Part shown: positions 49,803 to 63,517 of the stretch, piece by piece
Layout of the letters: every line of letters begins with the position of its first letter
How positions within the stretch are numbered: the first letter of the stretch is position 1
NCBI RefSeq assembly: GCF_018446385.1
Contig: NC_056002.1
Coordinates: 8,380,894-8,444,893, forward strand
Reading direction: 5' to 3'
Length of the DNA stretch: 64,000 nucleotides
DNA from: Zingiber officinale
Taxonomy: Eukaryota; Streptophyta; Magnoliopsida; Zingiberales; Zingiberaceae
The notes under the pieces: generated by a model
What the model saw: the letters and a program-made list of their open reading frames with translations, nothing else
Told to the model about the DNA's origin: nothing
Database searches by the model: none
Made by a program: the position numbers and the translations under genes

Positions 49803-52800
49803 GCGGCTGTAGCCGAAATGGAGAGTCGAGGCTTATAGTTGGTCAGCTCGCAAGAACATCCGCTCAGAGAGAGCGAAAGAGCGCCAGAGGAGGGGAGTGA
49901 AGGGGGAGCAAGCCAGACAGTTGGCTATGGAGCACAAGAGCGCATGCTGATTGGACTTCTGTCAGAGTGGTCTCCAGCACTGTTGGTCGGCTCGTCCTTC
50001 GAGTCGACTTCTTCTAGGGAGCCTATGATAATCAAGAAGAGGCAGTGCACGGAGATTACTACTTGATCTACCACCTCCGCTACACAAACTCCAACTAAGA
50101 CCAGTCCATACCTTCCATCCGATCGGAGTGAGACCTCCACACCTCCGCCCGAACAAGCGATAGCCGTCCTGCATACTTCGCTTTCATCCGATCGGATGTC
50201 GTCTTTGTCCGGCCTGCCATAAGGAACAATCCGCGCGTCGCTGGTTGCTTTCATACTGCCTCCATTGTCGAAGGCTCAAAATTCTCGAATCTGACCGACG
50301 TCGGCATCCCAGTCACCTGGAAAAGCAACCTCAGCCCCGTCCCCTCCAAGTGGCCGGTGCCACATAACGGCGATCATTCATCTGCCTACGGACGAGTGGC
50401 ATGACTCCGACAACACTGAATCCTGAGTCTCGGAGTACCAAATAACTATCCAGGGGTCACTCGCAAGATATGGGTCGACGCCCGGGTCCGCACGGTGGTC
50501 ATGCCTCTAGGGGCGCTCATAGACAATCATACCCAGATGTCACTGGGGTAAGTATTTTACTTGTATGTTCCTATTTATAGCCGCTCGGCCCTAATAAACT
50601 CTTGCTTCCTTGCAGTATTGGGTAGAGAGCTTGGCCATGTGCCAAAGTCTCACATTTTTGGAGCAAGAAGTTAAACAGTTGTGTACCTTGAGCGGCCAGG
50701 AAGCAACTTCTCAGGTGCAGTTGGAGCAAATACGCGCTGAGATGGCTCAATTAAGAGTTGATCTGAGTAAGAACTCCAAGTAGTTGGAGGCGGAGAAGAG
50801 TAGGGGCTCCGAGCAGGCCACACAATTGGCTCGGTTTGATAAACAGGTCAGCTCCTTCGAGTCCAAGCTCAACTTGGACAACACCAGGAAGCTCCAGGCC
50901 ATTAAGGACTTGGATATCAAAAATAAGGAGCTTCGGGTGTTGGCTCAAAACCTGAAGGAGGCTGAGGCCACACTGAAGGTCGAGCAGACCACCGCGAAGA
51001 CCTAGCTCGCAGCAAAAGATGGAGAGGTCACCTCGAAAGATGAGGAGCTGGCGGCGTTGAAGGCAGAGCTGGAAGCCTCCCGATCGGCCCTAGCGACGTA
51101 TCAAGGGGCCAAGTCTAGTAGGTTCGAGCTCATGAAACAGGCCTATATCCGCTCAGATGATTTTAATGACAAGGTCGCCGATCAGGCATTCTGTTTATTC
51201 AACCTTGCTATTGACGAGACACTTGGCCAACTGAAGGAAGGAGGCTACATCCCCACCGATCTGACAAGCAAGGTCATCAGCCAGGACAAGCTAATGAGTC
51301 TCTACCCGACAATGATGTGGATTATCTGGAGTTAACTTGCTTGAGCGAATGCTGAGTTATTTTGTATTGCCCTTCATGCGCTTTGTAAATTTTATGTGAG
51401 TATCAATGAATGGTCGCCCGTTTGTCATACCTTTTTATTTAATATCGATCCTACGCTAATCAGCTTTTCCTTTTCATATTTTCCGCCTTGTTTCACTGCG
51501 CCATCGCTCAAGATCAAGCTAGTCTATGAAGATAAGCCTTTTTTCGTCGATCTCGGGTTTATAGCCGCCGCTCGGCTGTTGATGTAGATGAGGGTTTAAG
51601 GTCATTGCTCGACCGTTGATAGGCGGAAGATTTGGGTTTAAGGTCACCGCTCGACCGTTGATAACAACAAAGGTTTAAGGTCGCCGCTCGACCATTAATG
51701 ATAAAAAGGGTTTATAGTCACCGCTAGACTTTTAACTTGGTCGATCGATTCAAAAGTCTAGAAAACTTTGGTTTTTATTCATGTTTGTCCTGCATCCAGA
51801 GGGCATATATACAAGTACATCTATATTTGCTCACGTACCTCTCACCCGGGCTTGTAGGATTGGAGATGACATGCGCTCCATGGCCACTCGAGCCGTCTTC
51901 CGTCTTCGTCCTCCAAGTAGTAGGCCCTCCAGCGGAGTTTCTGTATGACCTTGTAAGGTCCCACCCATAGTGCCTCGAGCTTGGTGACGTCCTCGATCAG
52001 CTTGATTCTCTTCTAGACCAGATCTCTGACCTAGAAAGACCTCAGGATCACCCTTCAGTTGTAGTTCTGCCTCATCCGCTGTTGGTATGCCATTAGCCAA
52101 ACAGTAGCTTTATCTCATACTTCATCCACCAAGTTGAGCTCCATTAATTTCCGCTCGACATTTCCCTCATCTTAGAGTTGCACCCGATCGAATTTTACCC
52201 CAACCTCTACGGGAATCACTGCTTCTCCTCCATACACCAGCTGGAATGGTGTAGTGTTACACCGGTCACCTCTTTTGAAGTTGTGCGAAGTGCCCACTAG
52301 ACACTCGAGAGCTCGTCAACCCAGCTGCTCCCCGCATGGTCGAGTTGAGCTCGTAAGCCTCTAAGGATCTCTCGATTTGTGACTTCCGCTTGACCATTGC
52401 TTTGGGGGTAGACCACTGAGATGAAGGTCTGCTGGATACCATAATCCTTGCACCACTCCCTGAGCTTCCGACCCATGAACTACCTCTCGTTATCTGAGAC
52501 AAGCCGGTGAGGGATGCTGAACCAACACGAGATGTTCTGCTAGATGAATTTGATGACCATATGTTCACTTATCTTTGCTAGTGGCTTAGCCTCCACCCAC
52601 TTTGAGAAGTACTCCACCGCGACGAGAAGGAACCTACGCTGACCAGTCGCCATGGGAAACGGTCCCTCGATGTCCATGCCCCATTGATCGAACGAGCAAG
52701 ACACCGTGGATGTCTTTATCTCCTCGGTAAGTCAGTGTGGGATGTTGTGATACTTTTGGCAGGATAGGCATGTGGCTGCTGTCCAAGCGGCATCCTCTTG

Positions 52801-55800
52801 GAGAGTTGGCCAAAAATATCCCGCCAGGAGAATCTTTCGAGCCAGCGAACGGCCGCTTGAATGGCTTCCACAAGAGCCAAGATGTACTTCTTGGAGTATA
52901 TACTTCATGTCCTCCTGGCCCACACATTTGAGCAGCGGCCTTAAGAAAGATCTCTTATAAAGCTGCTCTCCAATTAGGGTGAATCGTTCGGCCCTCTTTT
53001 TTAATAGTCGTGTTGACTCCTGGTTGACCGGTGTGCTACCCGATCGAAGGAATTCAATCAGCGGCATTCTCCAGTTATTGGAAGATCACTCCCTCCATTC
53101 AATCGATGTGTGCCACTAACGAAACTTGTTCGATCGGCTGGCTGATCAAGACTGGTGATAATGAACTAGCTAACTTAGCCAATTCGTCCGCTGCTTAATT
53201 GTCCGATCTAGGGATCTTCTGGACAATGACCTCTTGAAATTTTGCCTTCAGCTTCTCAAAGGTTTCTGCATATGACTTGAGTCGAGAGCTGCTAATCTCA
53301 AACATCCCTGATAGTTGTTGGGCGGCCAACTGAGAGTCCGAGTGAATAAATACTTTTGTGGCTCCGATATGTCGTGCTGCCTGTAAGCCGACAATCAAGG
53401 CTTCATACTCGGCTTCGTTGTTTGTGGCCCAATAGTCCAACCGAATAGAAAGTTATATCCGGTCTTCCCGTGGTGAGATGAGCAGAATGTCGATCTCGCT
53501 ACCTTGTTGAGTGGATGAAGCATCGACATATATTCTCCAAGTTGTTGCTAACTCAACGTTCTGGACCTTTCTGACGAAATTAGCCAAGGCCTGAGCTTTG
53601 ATAGCCGTTTGGAGTTGATATTGAATATCAAACTTGTTTAACACGGTTGTCCATTTAATTAGCCGTCCGGACACCTCTGGGTTTAGGATAACTCTTCCTA
53701 GAATACTGTTGGTCAACAGAAGATTGGATGGGCAAGGAAGTATAGGCGGAGTCTCCGAGTGGTTGACACTAGCGCATAAGCCAATTTTTCAAGACAAGTG
53801 TAGTGGGACTCTGCATCTTTCAATATATGGCTTAGAAAATACATGCGTTGTTGTTCAGGGTCAGTCTGCTTTACTAATGCCGAGTGACCGCATACTCGGT
53901 GGTCGATAGATAGATCCAAAGCGGCTCCCCAGCACTTGGCTTAGCTAACAAGGAGTTAAGATACTCCTTGAGCTCTTCCAACGCTTGGTCGCACTCCGCG
54001 TCCCACTGAAATTTTGTCGCTCGACGTAGCACCTTAAAGAACAGCAGGCTCCGATCGGATGACTTGGATATGAATCTGTACAGTGTGATGATCCGTCTGA
54101 TCACTATTGGACCTCCTTCAAGCTGCGAGGGGAGGGCATGCCTTGTAGCGCCTTCAGTTTGCTTGGATTTGCCTTGATACCCCGTTCAGTGACAATATAT
54201 CCGAGCAAGTGTCAACTCTTAGCGTCGAATAGACACTTGCTTGGGTTCAACTTCATCTCGTATGTCCTCAAGGTTCGACATGTTTCTTTGATATTTGCAC
54301 ACAAATCAGTAGCTTAGACTGACTTTATTAATATGTCGTCGACGTATATCTCTAAGTTGCGGCTGATCTGCTTGCGAAACACCTTATTTATTAGCCTCTG
54401 GTAGGTGACATCATCGTTCTTCAATCCGAACGACATGATGTTGTAGTAGAACGTTCCATTGGCCGTGATAAAGCTAACCTTTTCTTGATCTTCTTTGGTG
54501 AGCGACACTTGGTGGTAGCCTTGATATGCATTGAGCATGCAAATCAGCTCGCTACCCGCCATAGAGTCCACCATTTGGTCTATCCGGGGCAACGGATAGA
54601 AATCCTTCGGGCACGCCTTATTTAACTCACGGAAGTCAATGCACACCCGTGATTGTTGCCCGACTTGGAAAATAGCACAACATTAGCGAGCTAGCCCGGG
54701 AACTGGACTTCCCAAATGTGGTTGGCCTCCAGTAATTTCTCTATTTCTGCCCGGATGATCAAGTTTTACTCCGCGTTGAAGTTCCTTTTCTTCTGCTTCA
54801 CGGGACGGGCGTCCGGTCGAATATAAAGCTCGTGTTGGGCGACGCTTGATGAGATTCCGGTGAGCTCGTGGGTTGACCAGGCGAACATGTCATGATTCTG
54901 CCTAAGACAGGCGGACAGCTCTTCCTTTCTCTCACTCTCCAGATCGCCTGCAATGAAGGTGGTCGCTTCCGACCAGCTTGGGTGAATCTGGACCTCTTTC
55001 TTTTCTTCATAAACCAAGCGCGGGTTTTTTCGAGCGGTCCTTGCCTCTGATCTGACCATCTCGATATAGCATCGCCGAGCGACCAATTGATCACCTTTGA
55101 CTTCTCCCACCTTGTCGTCCATCGAGAACTTAATCTTCTGGCAGTAGGTGGACACTACCGCTCAGAACTCATTGAGCGTTGGTCGGCCTAATATAACGTT
55201 GTAGGCCGATGGTGCATCTACCACAATGAAGTTTGTGGTCCTTGTCCTCTTCAAGAGCTCTTCGTCGAGTGAGATGGCCAGCTTGGTCTGGTCTATCGGC
55301 AACACTTCGTTACTCGTGAAATCGTAGAGCGAAGTTGTCATCGACAGCAATTCGCTCCAGTCGATTTACAACTGATCGAATGCCTTCTTGTATATGATGT
55401 TCACTGAGCTCCTTATATCAACAAAAGTTCGATGGATTGTATAATTAGCAATTACCGCTCGGATGATCAGTGCATCGTCGTGAAGAATTTCTACTCTCTT
55501 TAAATCTCTAGGGTCGAAACTAATCTCGGATCTTTCAGCTTTCTCCCTGCTACAGCCAATAGTGTGGATCTTGAGTTGTCAAGCATGCGATTTCCTTGCT
55601 CGGTTAGAATCTCCACTGGTCGGCCCACCAGCGATCATTCCTATCTCTCCTCGAGCGGTGTTACTCCGCAATTACCGCTCGGATAATCAGTGCATCGTCG
55701 TGAAGAATTTCTACTCTCTTTAAATCTCTAGGGTCGAAACTAATCTTGGATCTTTCAGCTTTCTCCCTGTTGCAGCCAATAGTGTGGATCTTGAGTTGCC

Positions 55801-57257
55801 GAGCATGCGATTTCCTTGCTCGATTAGAATCTCTATTGGTCGGCCCTACCGACAAAGACTCGGACGGGACTTTGATTGCTCCCATGCTGAGGCTGATGGT
55901 TGCGTGGTTCGGCTATTGTCCTTTCTTCCTCCCTTCGGATGGTTGATCGACGCCTTTATCGTCGATCAGGTGATGGGGATCGACGATGATATCCTCGCGG
56001 GGGCATCCTGCTAGCTGCTACGTCGAAGCAGTCTCGGGTGTTGTGTGTTGTCGACTGGTGAAAGGAGCAGAACATCAGCGTCCACATCTTGCCTTTTGCT
56101 GCCTTTGGACGAACAACCGCCACATGCTCCACGACATGTGTCCTAGGCTCGTGTGGTGGGGCTCCTCCTGGTCGAGGCCCCTTGGGGGTTTGATGATTGC
56201 TCTGCTACCGCCATTCAGACGCTCCTACGGGCTCGGCAGGTGTCTCCTTTTTCCTTACCGCTTGGGCTTCTTCCACGTTGATGTATTCGTTGGCCTTCTT
56301 TTGTAGGTGGCCAAAGTCCCTCGGTGGCCTCTGAATGAGCGACCGGAAAAACTCTCATTCGGTGAGCCCTTAGGTGAAGGCATTCACCAACACGTCCAAG
56401 GAGACCGACAGGATGCCCATCGCCACTTGATTGAAGCATTGAATATATGCTCTCAATGCCTCTCTAGGCCCCTGCTTCAGCGAGAATAGATTCACACTCA
56501 TCTTCTGGTGGCGGTGACTGTTAGCGAAATAATGCAGGAAGGTCGCTCGGAAGTCTTTGAAGCTATGGATCGAGTTGCTCGGTAATCCTTTAAACAAACG
56601 TTGCGCTGATCCAGCTAGCGTGGTAAGGAGGACTCGACGTTTCAACTCATCCGTGTACTGGTGAAGTGTAGCTGCATTATCAAACTTAGCCATGTGGTTG
56701 TCGGGGTCAGTCGCTCCATTATATTCCCCAATCGTCAGTGGGGTGTAATGCTTTGGCAGAGGGTCATTTAGAATCCCCTCCGAAAACTACTAATTGACTC
56801 GCTCGAGCAAATCATCCTCTCTGGGTGCCTTCCTTTTCCTTGTGTCTCGAGCGGGTGCCTCATCCGAGGAAGATCCCTGATCTATATCCGCTCGGCCCCT
56901 TTCTTCTGTTGGAGTCCATAACAGTGCTCGGAGGTATGGGATCGACGCATTAGGGACTTCTCCATTGGTGTCGATCGGCTTTTTGTTCAGTTCCCGAGTG
57001 GAAATTTGTTCCGCTCGGTCTCCTTGCTCATCCTGGCGACCTATCGCTGAGGCTGCAGGCTCCTATGCTTGGCGTTCCGCTAGTGTTTGTTGCCGCTCGG
57101 CCAACGCCTGTTGCTGCTGTTGTTCCACTATCTTCGTCGCTCGAGCCTGTATCAGCGTGTCGAGCTCCTCTTGCGTCAGCGTCATCGTTGTGAATCGTCC
57201 AGCGTCTTCCATCTTCTCATTTAGATGTGGGTTACGATTCCCATAGGTGACGCCAAA

Positions 57258-57866
57258 TGATCCTGTCCGAAAGCGTGAAGTTGAAAAGCCGAGAATGTGG
57301 CAGCTCGCTGACTAACTGAAGATCTCGCTCCTCTCTACAAAATAAACCAAACTAGGGAAGGAGTTTCTGGCGTTGGCCCTCCGACGCTTAAGTTAGAAAA
57401 ATAGTAGGAAGAGAAATTGAAAATAATAGAGATAGAGATGAATCTTACCTTTTTTCATACATAGCATATTCTTTTATACCTTTCTTAGTGACCCTCAATC
57501 TTCCCTTGTTTAATGATATTAATTATCGACAGAAGATATCTTTATCTTGACTTTTTCGCATTCAATGCTAGATAAAGTGTTCTCCTTTGTTTTCTCTTCT
57601 CCTTATTAAGTATTTATCTTTTCCTCTTTTATTACTTTATCGGTTCATTATTAATATGTACAATGCCAACGTCATACCCCAAACCGGACGGATGACCCGC
57701 TCGGCCCACTCTCTTGCCGACCAGACAGTAGTTCTTCCAATCGACTGCTGTAATCACTTCCTGCTCAGGTCAACCTAGCTTAAGTCATGGAGTTGATCAT
57801 TTTGACTTTGACATATACCGTGACAATTGACACAGGCCACATAGACTCCTCTTTATCGCCGCATCA
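57258..57866 (-). repeat. 5' LTR of the Tat-lineage element (609 bp)
   Basis: Minus-strand LTR beginning TGATGCGGCG at 57866 and ending GGACAGGATCA at 57258, next to the TTTGGCGTCACC primer-binding site. It aligns with 36260-36903. Its outer edge is about 420 bp from the RBOH stop codon. Confidence 0.88.
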
Positions 57867-58287
57867 TGGTCCAATTGATTTGAGTTCTTGTTTTTAAACA
57901 CAAGTAAGCATGCATTATCAACAATTCAGTAATATAGAAGTAAATAATTCAAATAACAGGAGAGTCCCTTTGCTCCTCCTTGCTGAGACTACATATATCC
58001 TAGGTAACATTAGTAGTTGACCAATGCAGGTCTTTGTACATCAAATCTATATCAACTATATATATCACTCAGTCCACCAATAAGTAATTAAGCTTCGGTG
58101 GCTTAGCTCAGTACCTCGCCAAAATTCTACCATTTCTATATGAACTGAGAACTGAGAACTGAGTGGGGAAACATTACAATAACTTAGAGGGGTATGCCCT
58201 AGTATTAGTGGTAAACCCCTCAAAGTATGTGATTTATTTGTATTAGTATTCCGCACGCAGCCCTCCATTGGTCTAAAATGTGGCTGC
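57867..58287 (-). other. 3' flank of the RBOH gene
   Basis: Begins with the Tat target duplication (TGGTC). The rest is probably the RBOH 3' UTR and terminator region on the minus strand. No other gene visible. Confidence 0.5.
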
Positions 58288-61200
58288 TCAAAAGTTCTCT
58301 TTGTGGAAGTCGAACTTTGTGCTGGTCTTGTGGGAAAAATCGTACGCCAGCTCGCGTAGTTCTTTCGTCAGAGTTGGAGCTCCACAGTAGAACACGCCTG
58401 CAGTCGCACAAATTAATCTTCAGCGTTAAGCTTCAAATCCAATAGTTCACTGAAAGTGACCTTGATCCATAAACTTATCTAACATTGTGATGCGCCATTA
58501 ATAATACACAAGAAGTTTTTTTTTTCCTGATAAACCACTTTAGATGTTTGTTAAAGCGCACCATATGACTTATGATGCTTTAAAACATTTATGGCTCGGT
58601 TGTTAGATTCAATGCGAGTTTACCAAATTCATTTAGAAATGAGAGATGGTGGGAAAGGTGACGTACCAATTCGCTTATCGCGGTGTTTGAGCGCGATGCG
58701 CTTGTACACTGTCCGCCAATTGGGGCGGGCGAAGTGCGACTTGACCCGAGTGCCCGAGACGACGTCCAAGCCGTGCTTGGCGTGGTTGAGGGACTGCAAC
58801 ATAGCGATGAGGGCGGAGCGCACGTCGCCCTCCTCGTACACGCTGGTGCAGTAGTTGTGGAGCTCGATCACACCCTTCTTGTCCGTTTCTGCCACCTCGT
58901 TCATCACTCCCCGGAACCACTCGAACGACCCCTGCTCCCGCGTCACCCAGTAGAAGTAGGCCCGCCGCGTCTTGAACGACGACGCTGCCGACGTCGACAC
59001 CGAGGCCGACCTCTTGTGCGAGCTGCCGCTCTCGATGTTGCCGTCATCGTAAATGTCGTCGTCAGCCAGTCCCAGGGCCTCCAATTCCTTCATGTTGTTG
59101 ACGATGTCCTTGACGATGCTGATGAAGGGCGTGGCCCCAATGCCCAGCCCCACCAGCAGTACCACTTCGTACTGCTTGTAGTCTTGGGCTGGCGCTCCAT
59201 AAGGCCCGTCAATAAGCAGCCTTGGAAAGCTATAGAATAACAGGCAATCTATAAGCACTAAGCATAGGTAACCAATGCATGTTTATTAGTAAACCCCCAA
59301 AATCACCCCTAGAAATAGAAGGAAGATATCCTTGCGACCTGGGATAGAGCAAAGCATTAAAATATTACAGAGTCTCTTGCACCTTTACCTATCACTCGTA
59401 TTATTTATTCCTCGATCAAAGGATTAGATAGGATAGGATAGGTGCGAGAGGACAAAGCCACAAAGGGCCCTTGAATTTTCTAGCAAACGGGAGAGATATA
59501 TTTGGACGTCTCTCCCCGAGATTGATGAATAAATAAAAGGATAAAATTGCATTGGGAAGAGAACTAAAATGAAGGTGTCAGTGCTGCCATGCTAGTATGC
59601 GGTAAATTTCTATGCCCATGAGAATCAATCCATTTTCCAACATCGTCATATATGAGAATAAGATGGGACGGGTGCAAGTTGTCACGGCTACTCACCTTCT
59701 GCTGGCTCCATTGCTGCTGTCATCGTCGTAGTCTGCTCTCAAAAGCCCACTTTTCCCAGAAGTAGGTGGTTGACACACCTACACACAACGCGCATCGTAA
59801 GTAAAATCCCAATTTATGATGAACCCTTTCATGCTGATCTGCTCGATTATCATTTTGAAATACCTGGGAGAAAACTGATTTAAGCTGCCTGGTCCAGTCA
59901 CCGAGTGTCCGTATGTGCACGCTGACATAATCATCTTGTGGAGCCGAGGTGATGGAGAATGGATGCCTGCTCATTTCAGTACAATTTAATCAAATAACAT
60001 ATCACTTCGCAGCAAAGGGTTTGTCATTGACAGAGTGAAAAAATATTTACCACTGAAAAGGGGAGACGGCAGCGCAGTTGACGAATATATACTGTCCACT
60101 ATGGTATCTGAAGCCCGGTGGCTTGGACACATGAAGGGCCAAGACGTTGCCTGGATACACTGCAACTTTCAATATCTTCACGGCGCTGATACTCGACCTG
60201 AACGCCCTTATCAGCCGTTCACTCGCGTACAGGATAACCGGAATCGCCAGATACATCCAGGTCTGGTCAACAGATGTTTAATGAGCTAAAGCAATCATCA
60301 ATGGGACAGTTGTCTTGGCCACACGTACCGTTTTTTTGTACCACTTTTTGGTGAGGTAAAGGAAGTAGCCGTGGACGATGAGGAGAGCATAGACGACGAT
60401 GAAGAGGTGGTGGGAGTACCAGAAGGCGTTGAAGCCGGTTGCACGATGGAAAGGCTTGGGCAGCTTGACGCGGCCGCGGCGGAACCACGGGGAGGCGAGG
60501 GTGAAGGCGATGGCCATGAGCACCACCATCACCAGCCCTGTCCATCCCTCCTTCCCTTTGACGAACCACCAGTAGTTGTCCGGCTTCGTGTCCCCGAAGA
60601 AGGGCTTCATCGGGACGTACTCCCTCTCCGACGTGTGCAGCAACCTAGGGAAGTCGCACGTCAAGTGCGAGATCACGTGCAGCCCCACGCCGACGGTGAT
60701 ACCTGCCGCGATCACCTTGTGGAAATTGAGGCTGTCGTCGAAGGGGACCGCTTTGCCGAGCTTGGTCTTGGTGCGGAGCCAAGTGATGGTGTTGCGGCAG
60801 ACGGGGAGGAGGATGAGCGCCATGTTGAACTTGAGCGTCTCGGCTCCTCCCTTTGCGACGCAGACGCAGTAACCCATGACGTCGAAGACGGCGCGGCGGC
60901 GGTACTGGATGAATTTCCAAGTGAAGAGGCCAGCGCAGATGGAGAGCCAAAGCGCAATCACCCACGCCCGCTGCCAATTGTCCTCTATGAAGTACCTCGC
61001 CTGTTGGTACCATCGCCGCAGCGGGTTCGGTTCCTTCGTCGGCTTCAGCTTCTGGCTCAGCATCTGGCTCAAGTTCCGGCTGTTGGTCGTCCCGATGTTC
61101 ATCGATTGATTCGGCGCTTGCAGAAGCAGCAACTCCAAGTTATATATCTGCGCGCGGAAACGAGCATTGTGGCTAATTAGCTCATTTCTAAGAACACTGA

Positions 61201-62406
61201 TCATTCTGCTCCTCCTGCTCGTTGTTTGCCATAGCAATTAATTCAATTAGCTAATTGGTTGCGAGCAATTACCTCAACGTAGCCAAGGTCATTGGGATCC
61301 AATTCTTCCATGATGAGCCGAGCATACTCCTCCGCCTGCTCTAGTATCTTTGACAACTTGTTAGCCGACGCGCTCATGGTGATGATCTGTTTCATGTTTA
61401 CTCGTCAATTAAAGAGCAACTTCAATAGGGTAATCACAAAAAGAAACCAGTTCTTCGTCGATTACCTCTTTAACCTCCTCTTCTGTTATTCTTCCATCCA
61501 AGTTCTTATCCACCCTGCGTATCCAAATTAACCGATTTAGATGAAAGGGGTAACCAGTAAATTGATGAACATTGATGGCATACATGTCAAAGAAAGTTTG
61601 GAGCCTGGAATCGAAACTTTGGTCGGTGATTTGATCCCAAAACTCGGTCAGCTCAGCCTTAGTGATCATGTCCCCGGTGATATTTCTTCTCCTCGACAAC
61701 GCGTCGAACAGCTCTCCTGCGAACTCCGTCGATTCCTTCATGCCTAATAAATTTCATTTCATAGCTTCAGTACTAGTTTCAGAATGGGTTTAGTAAGCGA
61801 AATTGAGGCAGGAATGTTACCTATGCACTGGCCGAAGAGGGACCGGTGAAGTAATCCGTCGACGGCGAGTTCGTTGAAGCGCTTGTCGACCGCCGTCCAC
61901 CCGGTGGCGCCGTCAGTCCTGGCGATGAACTTGAGCCCCTTGAGCGCGTGCGCCGCCGCAGATTTAGTCCGGTCGAACTTCCCCGCAGCCGGCCGCTTCG
62001 TCCCCGACGCCAACCGCCGGAGTTCCTGCGACACCTGCCGAATCCGCGACGACGCGTTCCTCATCACCGACGACCCAAACGACGCCGACCGCTTCTCGAG
62101 CGTCCGCGCCAGCAGCGACACCTCGGAATCCTCCGCATCCCCGGCGGCCGCCGGCTTCACGCAGTGCACCGCCACCGAATCGTCGCGCACGTCGAGGGTG
62201 ATCTCAACGTAGGCCTCGTCGTCGCCGCCTGCGGAGGCAGCGGAAGAGGAGGTGGAAGCGGAGGACGGGAGATTAAACCGGGCGCTCTTCCGGCTGCCGC
62301 GCTTGCTGAGCGGGCCGCTGACGACCACCCGCTCTCCCTCGACGCCCTCCGCCTGGATCGTGTCCGACAATCGGTAGCCATCGTCGTCAACCCCCATGCT
62401 CTGCAT
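58288..62406 (-). CDS. RBOH: Respiratory burst oxidase homologue (NADPH oxidase, RBOH)
   Basis: Ten exons on the minus strand: 62406-61821, 61743-61584, 61514-61466, 61386-61273, 61147-60329, 60262-60051, 59966-59864, 59778-59696, 59229-58667 and 58397-58288. They keep one frame and give 932 aa, normal for RBOH. It moves electrons from cytosolic NADPH through FAD and two haems to apoplastic oxygen, making superoxide. The N-terminal 300 residues hold the plant NADPH-oxidase domain and two EF-hands ([12 protein letters not shown] about 250-261; DPNDLGYVE about 295-303), giving calcium control. Basic [10 protein letters not shown] near the start is a likely phosphorylation region. Membrane helices in 360-580 carry haem histidines ([27 protein letters not shown]). 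FAD site HPFSITSAP is near 648 and NADPH site GLGIGATP near 737. It ends FHKENF, the usual RBOH C-terminus. Which paralogue (A-J) is not resolved. Exon 1 and 5 are GC-rich. Confidence 0.95.
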
Positions 62407-63517
62407 CCGAATCGTAGATCTGCACTCCGCAGCCGGAGGTTCGAAGTCAAAGGAACAGCCCGACCAGATCGGAAATCCTCTACAACACTAGCTAGCTGCT
62501 TAACGATCAACGAGAACGTCCATATAAATAGCCGGTGGAAAGGTGAACACTTTTTCCATTTTGCAGATTACGGAACGTGATTCAATCGGAAGGAAGGAAG
62601 GAAGGAAGGCAGAGCAGTGTGGTCGGCGATACTGCCGGAGAGCCCATTTGACTGACTCTGCAAACAGTGGCAAGAAGCAATCGATGAGCTCAATCAACGC
62701 CGTGATGTTTTTTAAAATTACCTAGGAGTTGTTGGGCTCCAATTGGGCCCGTCCAATAAAAAAATTTGTACGGTTAAGGTTTACCCTATTATTAGCTCCA
62801 GTGGAAATAAGCTTTATATTTTTAAGCTTCTTTAATAAACTATAAATGTTATTTAAAGACATTGTTTTCAAATAATTTATAATCAAACTTATTAATTAAT
62901 TAATTATATATTAAATATTTATTAAGTGAAATATTAAATTTGCATGTGGAAATATTTGATTCATTGATATATTGTCATTATCTGAGCGGTGATTAAATGT
63001 GGAAAGCCAAGGTGATGTCGCTACACAGCTGCAACCTGTGAGCGAGGAGGACACATTCAAATAAGGTTTGAATTTGTGAACGAGCCACGCGTTTGCTGTT
63101 TGTCGATTGAAAACAATGGACACCAGCCTAGTTTTCGAAAGAAAAAGAAGCGTTCTCGATCACAATTCTCTTCTTCTCTCTCTCTCTCTCGTCTAGTTTT
63201 CTCGTTTTCATATTTTGATTTTTTTTTTATTATTGCAATTAATGAATGGGTTCGGCGGCCTGCGTGCTCGTTTGGATTTCAAAATTAGAAATATTGGTCG
63301 GATTAGACATGTGAACTATTGACTCCGGTTTAACTGGTGGGACGGCGGTCGCAGTTATCATTAACGGATTCAAGTGGTTGCAGGCCCACATTTTATTTTC
63401 TTCACAAAATTCTTCAAATGAGGTAATTATTCAATTTATTCATCTGAATAGTTTTAGAATCTGACTCGTCGATTAACAGTGTGTGTTTTTTTTACAAAAT
63501 CTAAATCGTGCATTATG
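62407..63517. other. RBOH leader, promoter and upstream sequence
   Basis: The minus-strand leader probably covers 62407 to about 62700, including a (GGAA)n-type run at 62588-62609 in plus orientation. A (CT)n run lies at 63171-63190. AT-rich sequence follows at 62800-62950. No other gene seen. Confidence 0.45.

Larger units (their letters stand above)
37672..51335 (+). other. Antisense additional coding region of the Tat element (PF04195-like), interrupted
   Basis: Opposite to gag-pol, the plus strand encodes a protein-like region: an N-terminal part at 37672-38205 (with LPSSFDRPSEPP, FPVHPFF and GIPLTPRLFHYF, resembling the Pfam 'putative gypsy type transposon' family) and a downstream part at about 50590-51335 that is coiled-coil-like (heptads rich in Lys/Glu/Leu, as in LEASRSALATYQ). 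The 39665-39968 and 49803-50600 stretches between them belong to the same region, which the Copia element and a probable solo LTR interrupt. Antisense genes between pol and the 3' LTR are known in Tat elements, for example gene23 of maize Grande. Function unknown. It is a fossil here. Confidence 0.65.
36260..57866 (-). mobile_element. Ty3/Gypsy element of the Tat lineage, with two later insertions
   Basis: LTRs lie at 36260-36903 (3' side) and 57258-57866 (5' side), with target duplication TGGTT (36255-36259) versus TGGTC (57867-57871). The minus-strand primer-binding site is next to the 5' LTR (57246-57257, TTTGGCGTCACC) and the polypurine tract is beside the 3' LTR (about 36904-36917). Minus-strand parts: gag about 56370-57245, protease about 55160-55500, RT about 54200-54900 (FRELNKACPKDFYPLPRID, YVDD), RNase H about 53190-53720, integrase about 52100-53070. 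Downstream of pol, an additional coding region lies on the opposite strand (37672-51335). By eye the LTRs differ at roughly 13-15% of sites, so the element is old, perhaps 5 My or more at commonly used monocot rates. Broken, with several interruptions. Hosts a probable solo LTR (38211-39664) and an Angela-like Copia (39969-49802). Confidence 0.88.

Noticed and set aside
58683-62580. Several 100-270 codon plus-strand open stretches opposite RBOH (for example 60371-61180)
   Set aside because: Shadows of GC-rich RBOH exons. The minus strand carries the complete EF-hand, haem, FAD and NADPH motifs.
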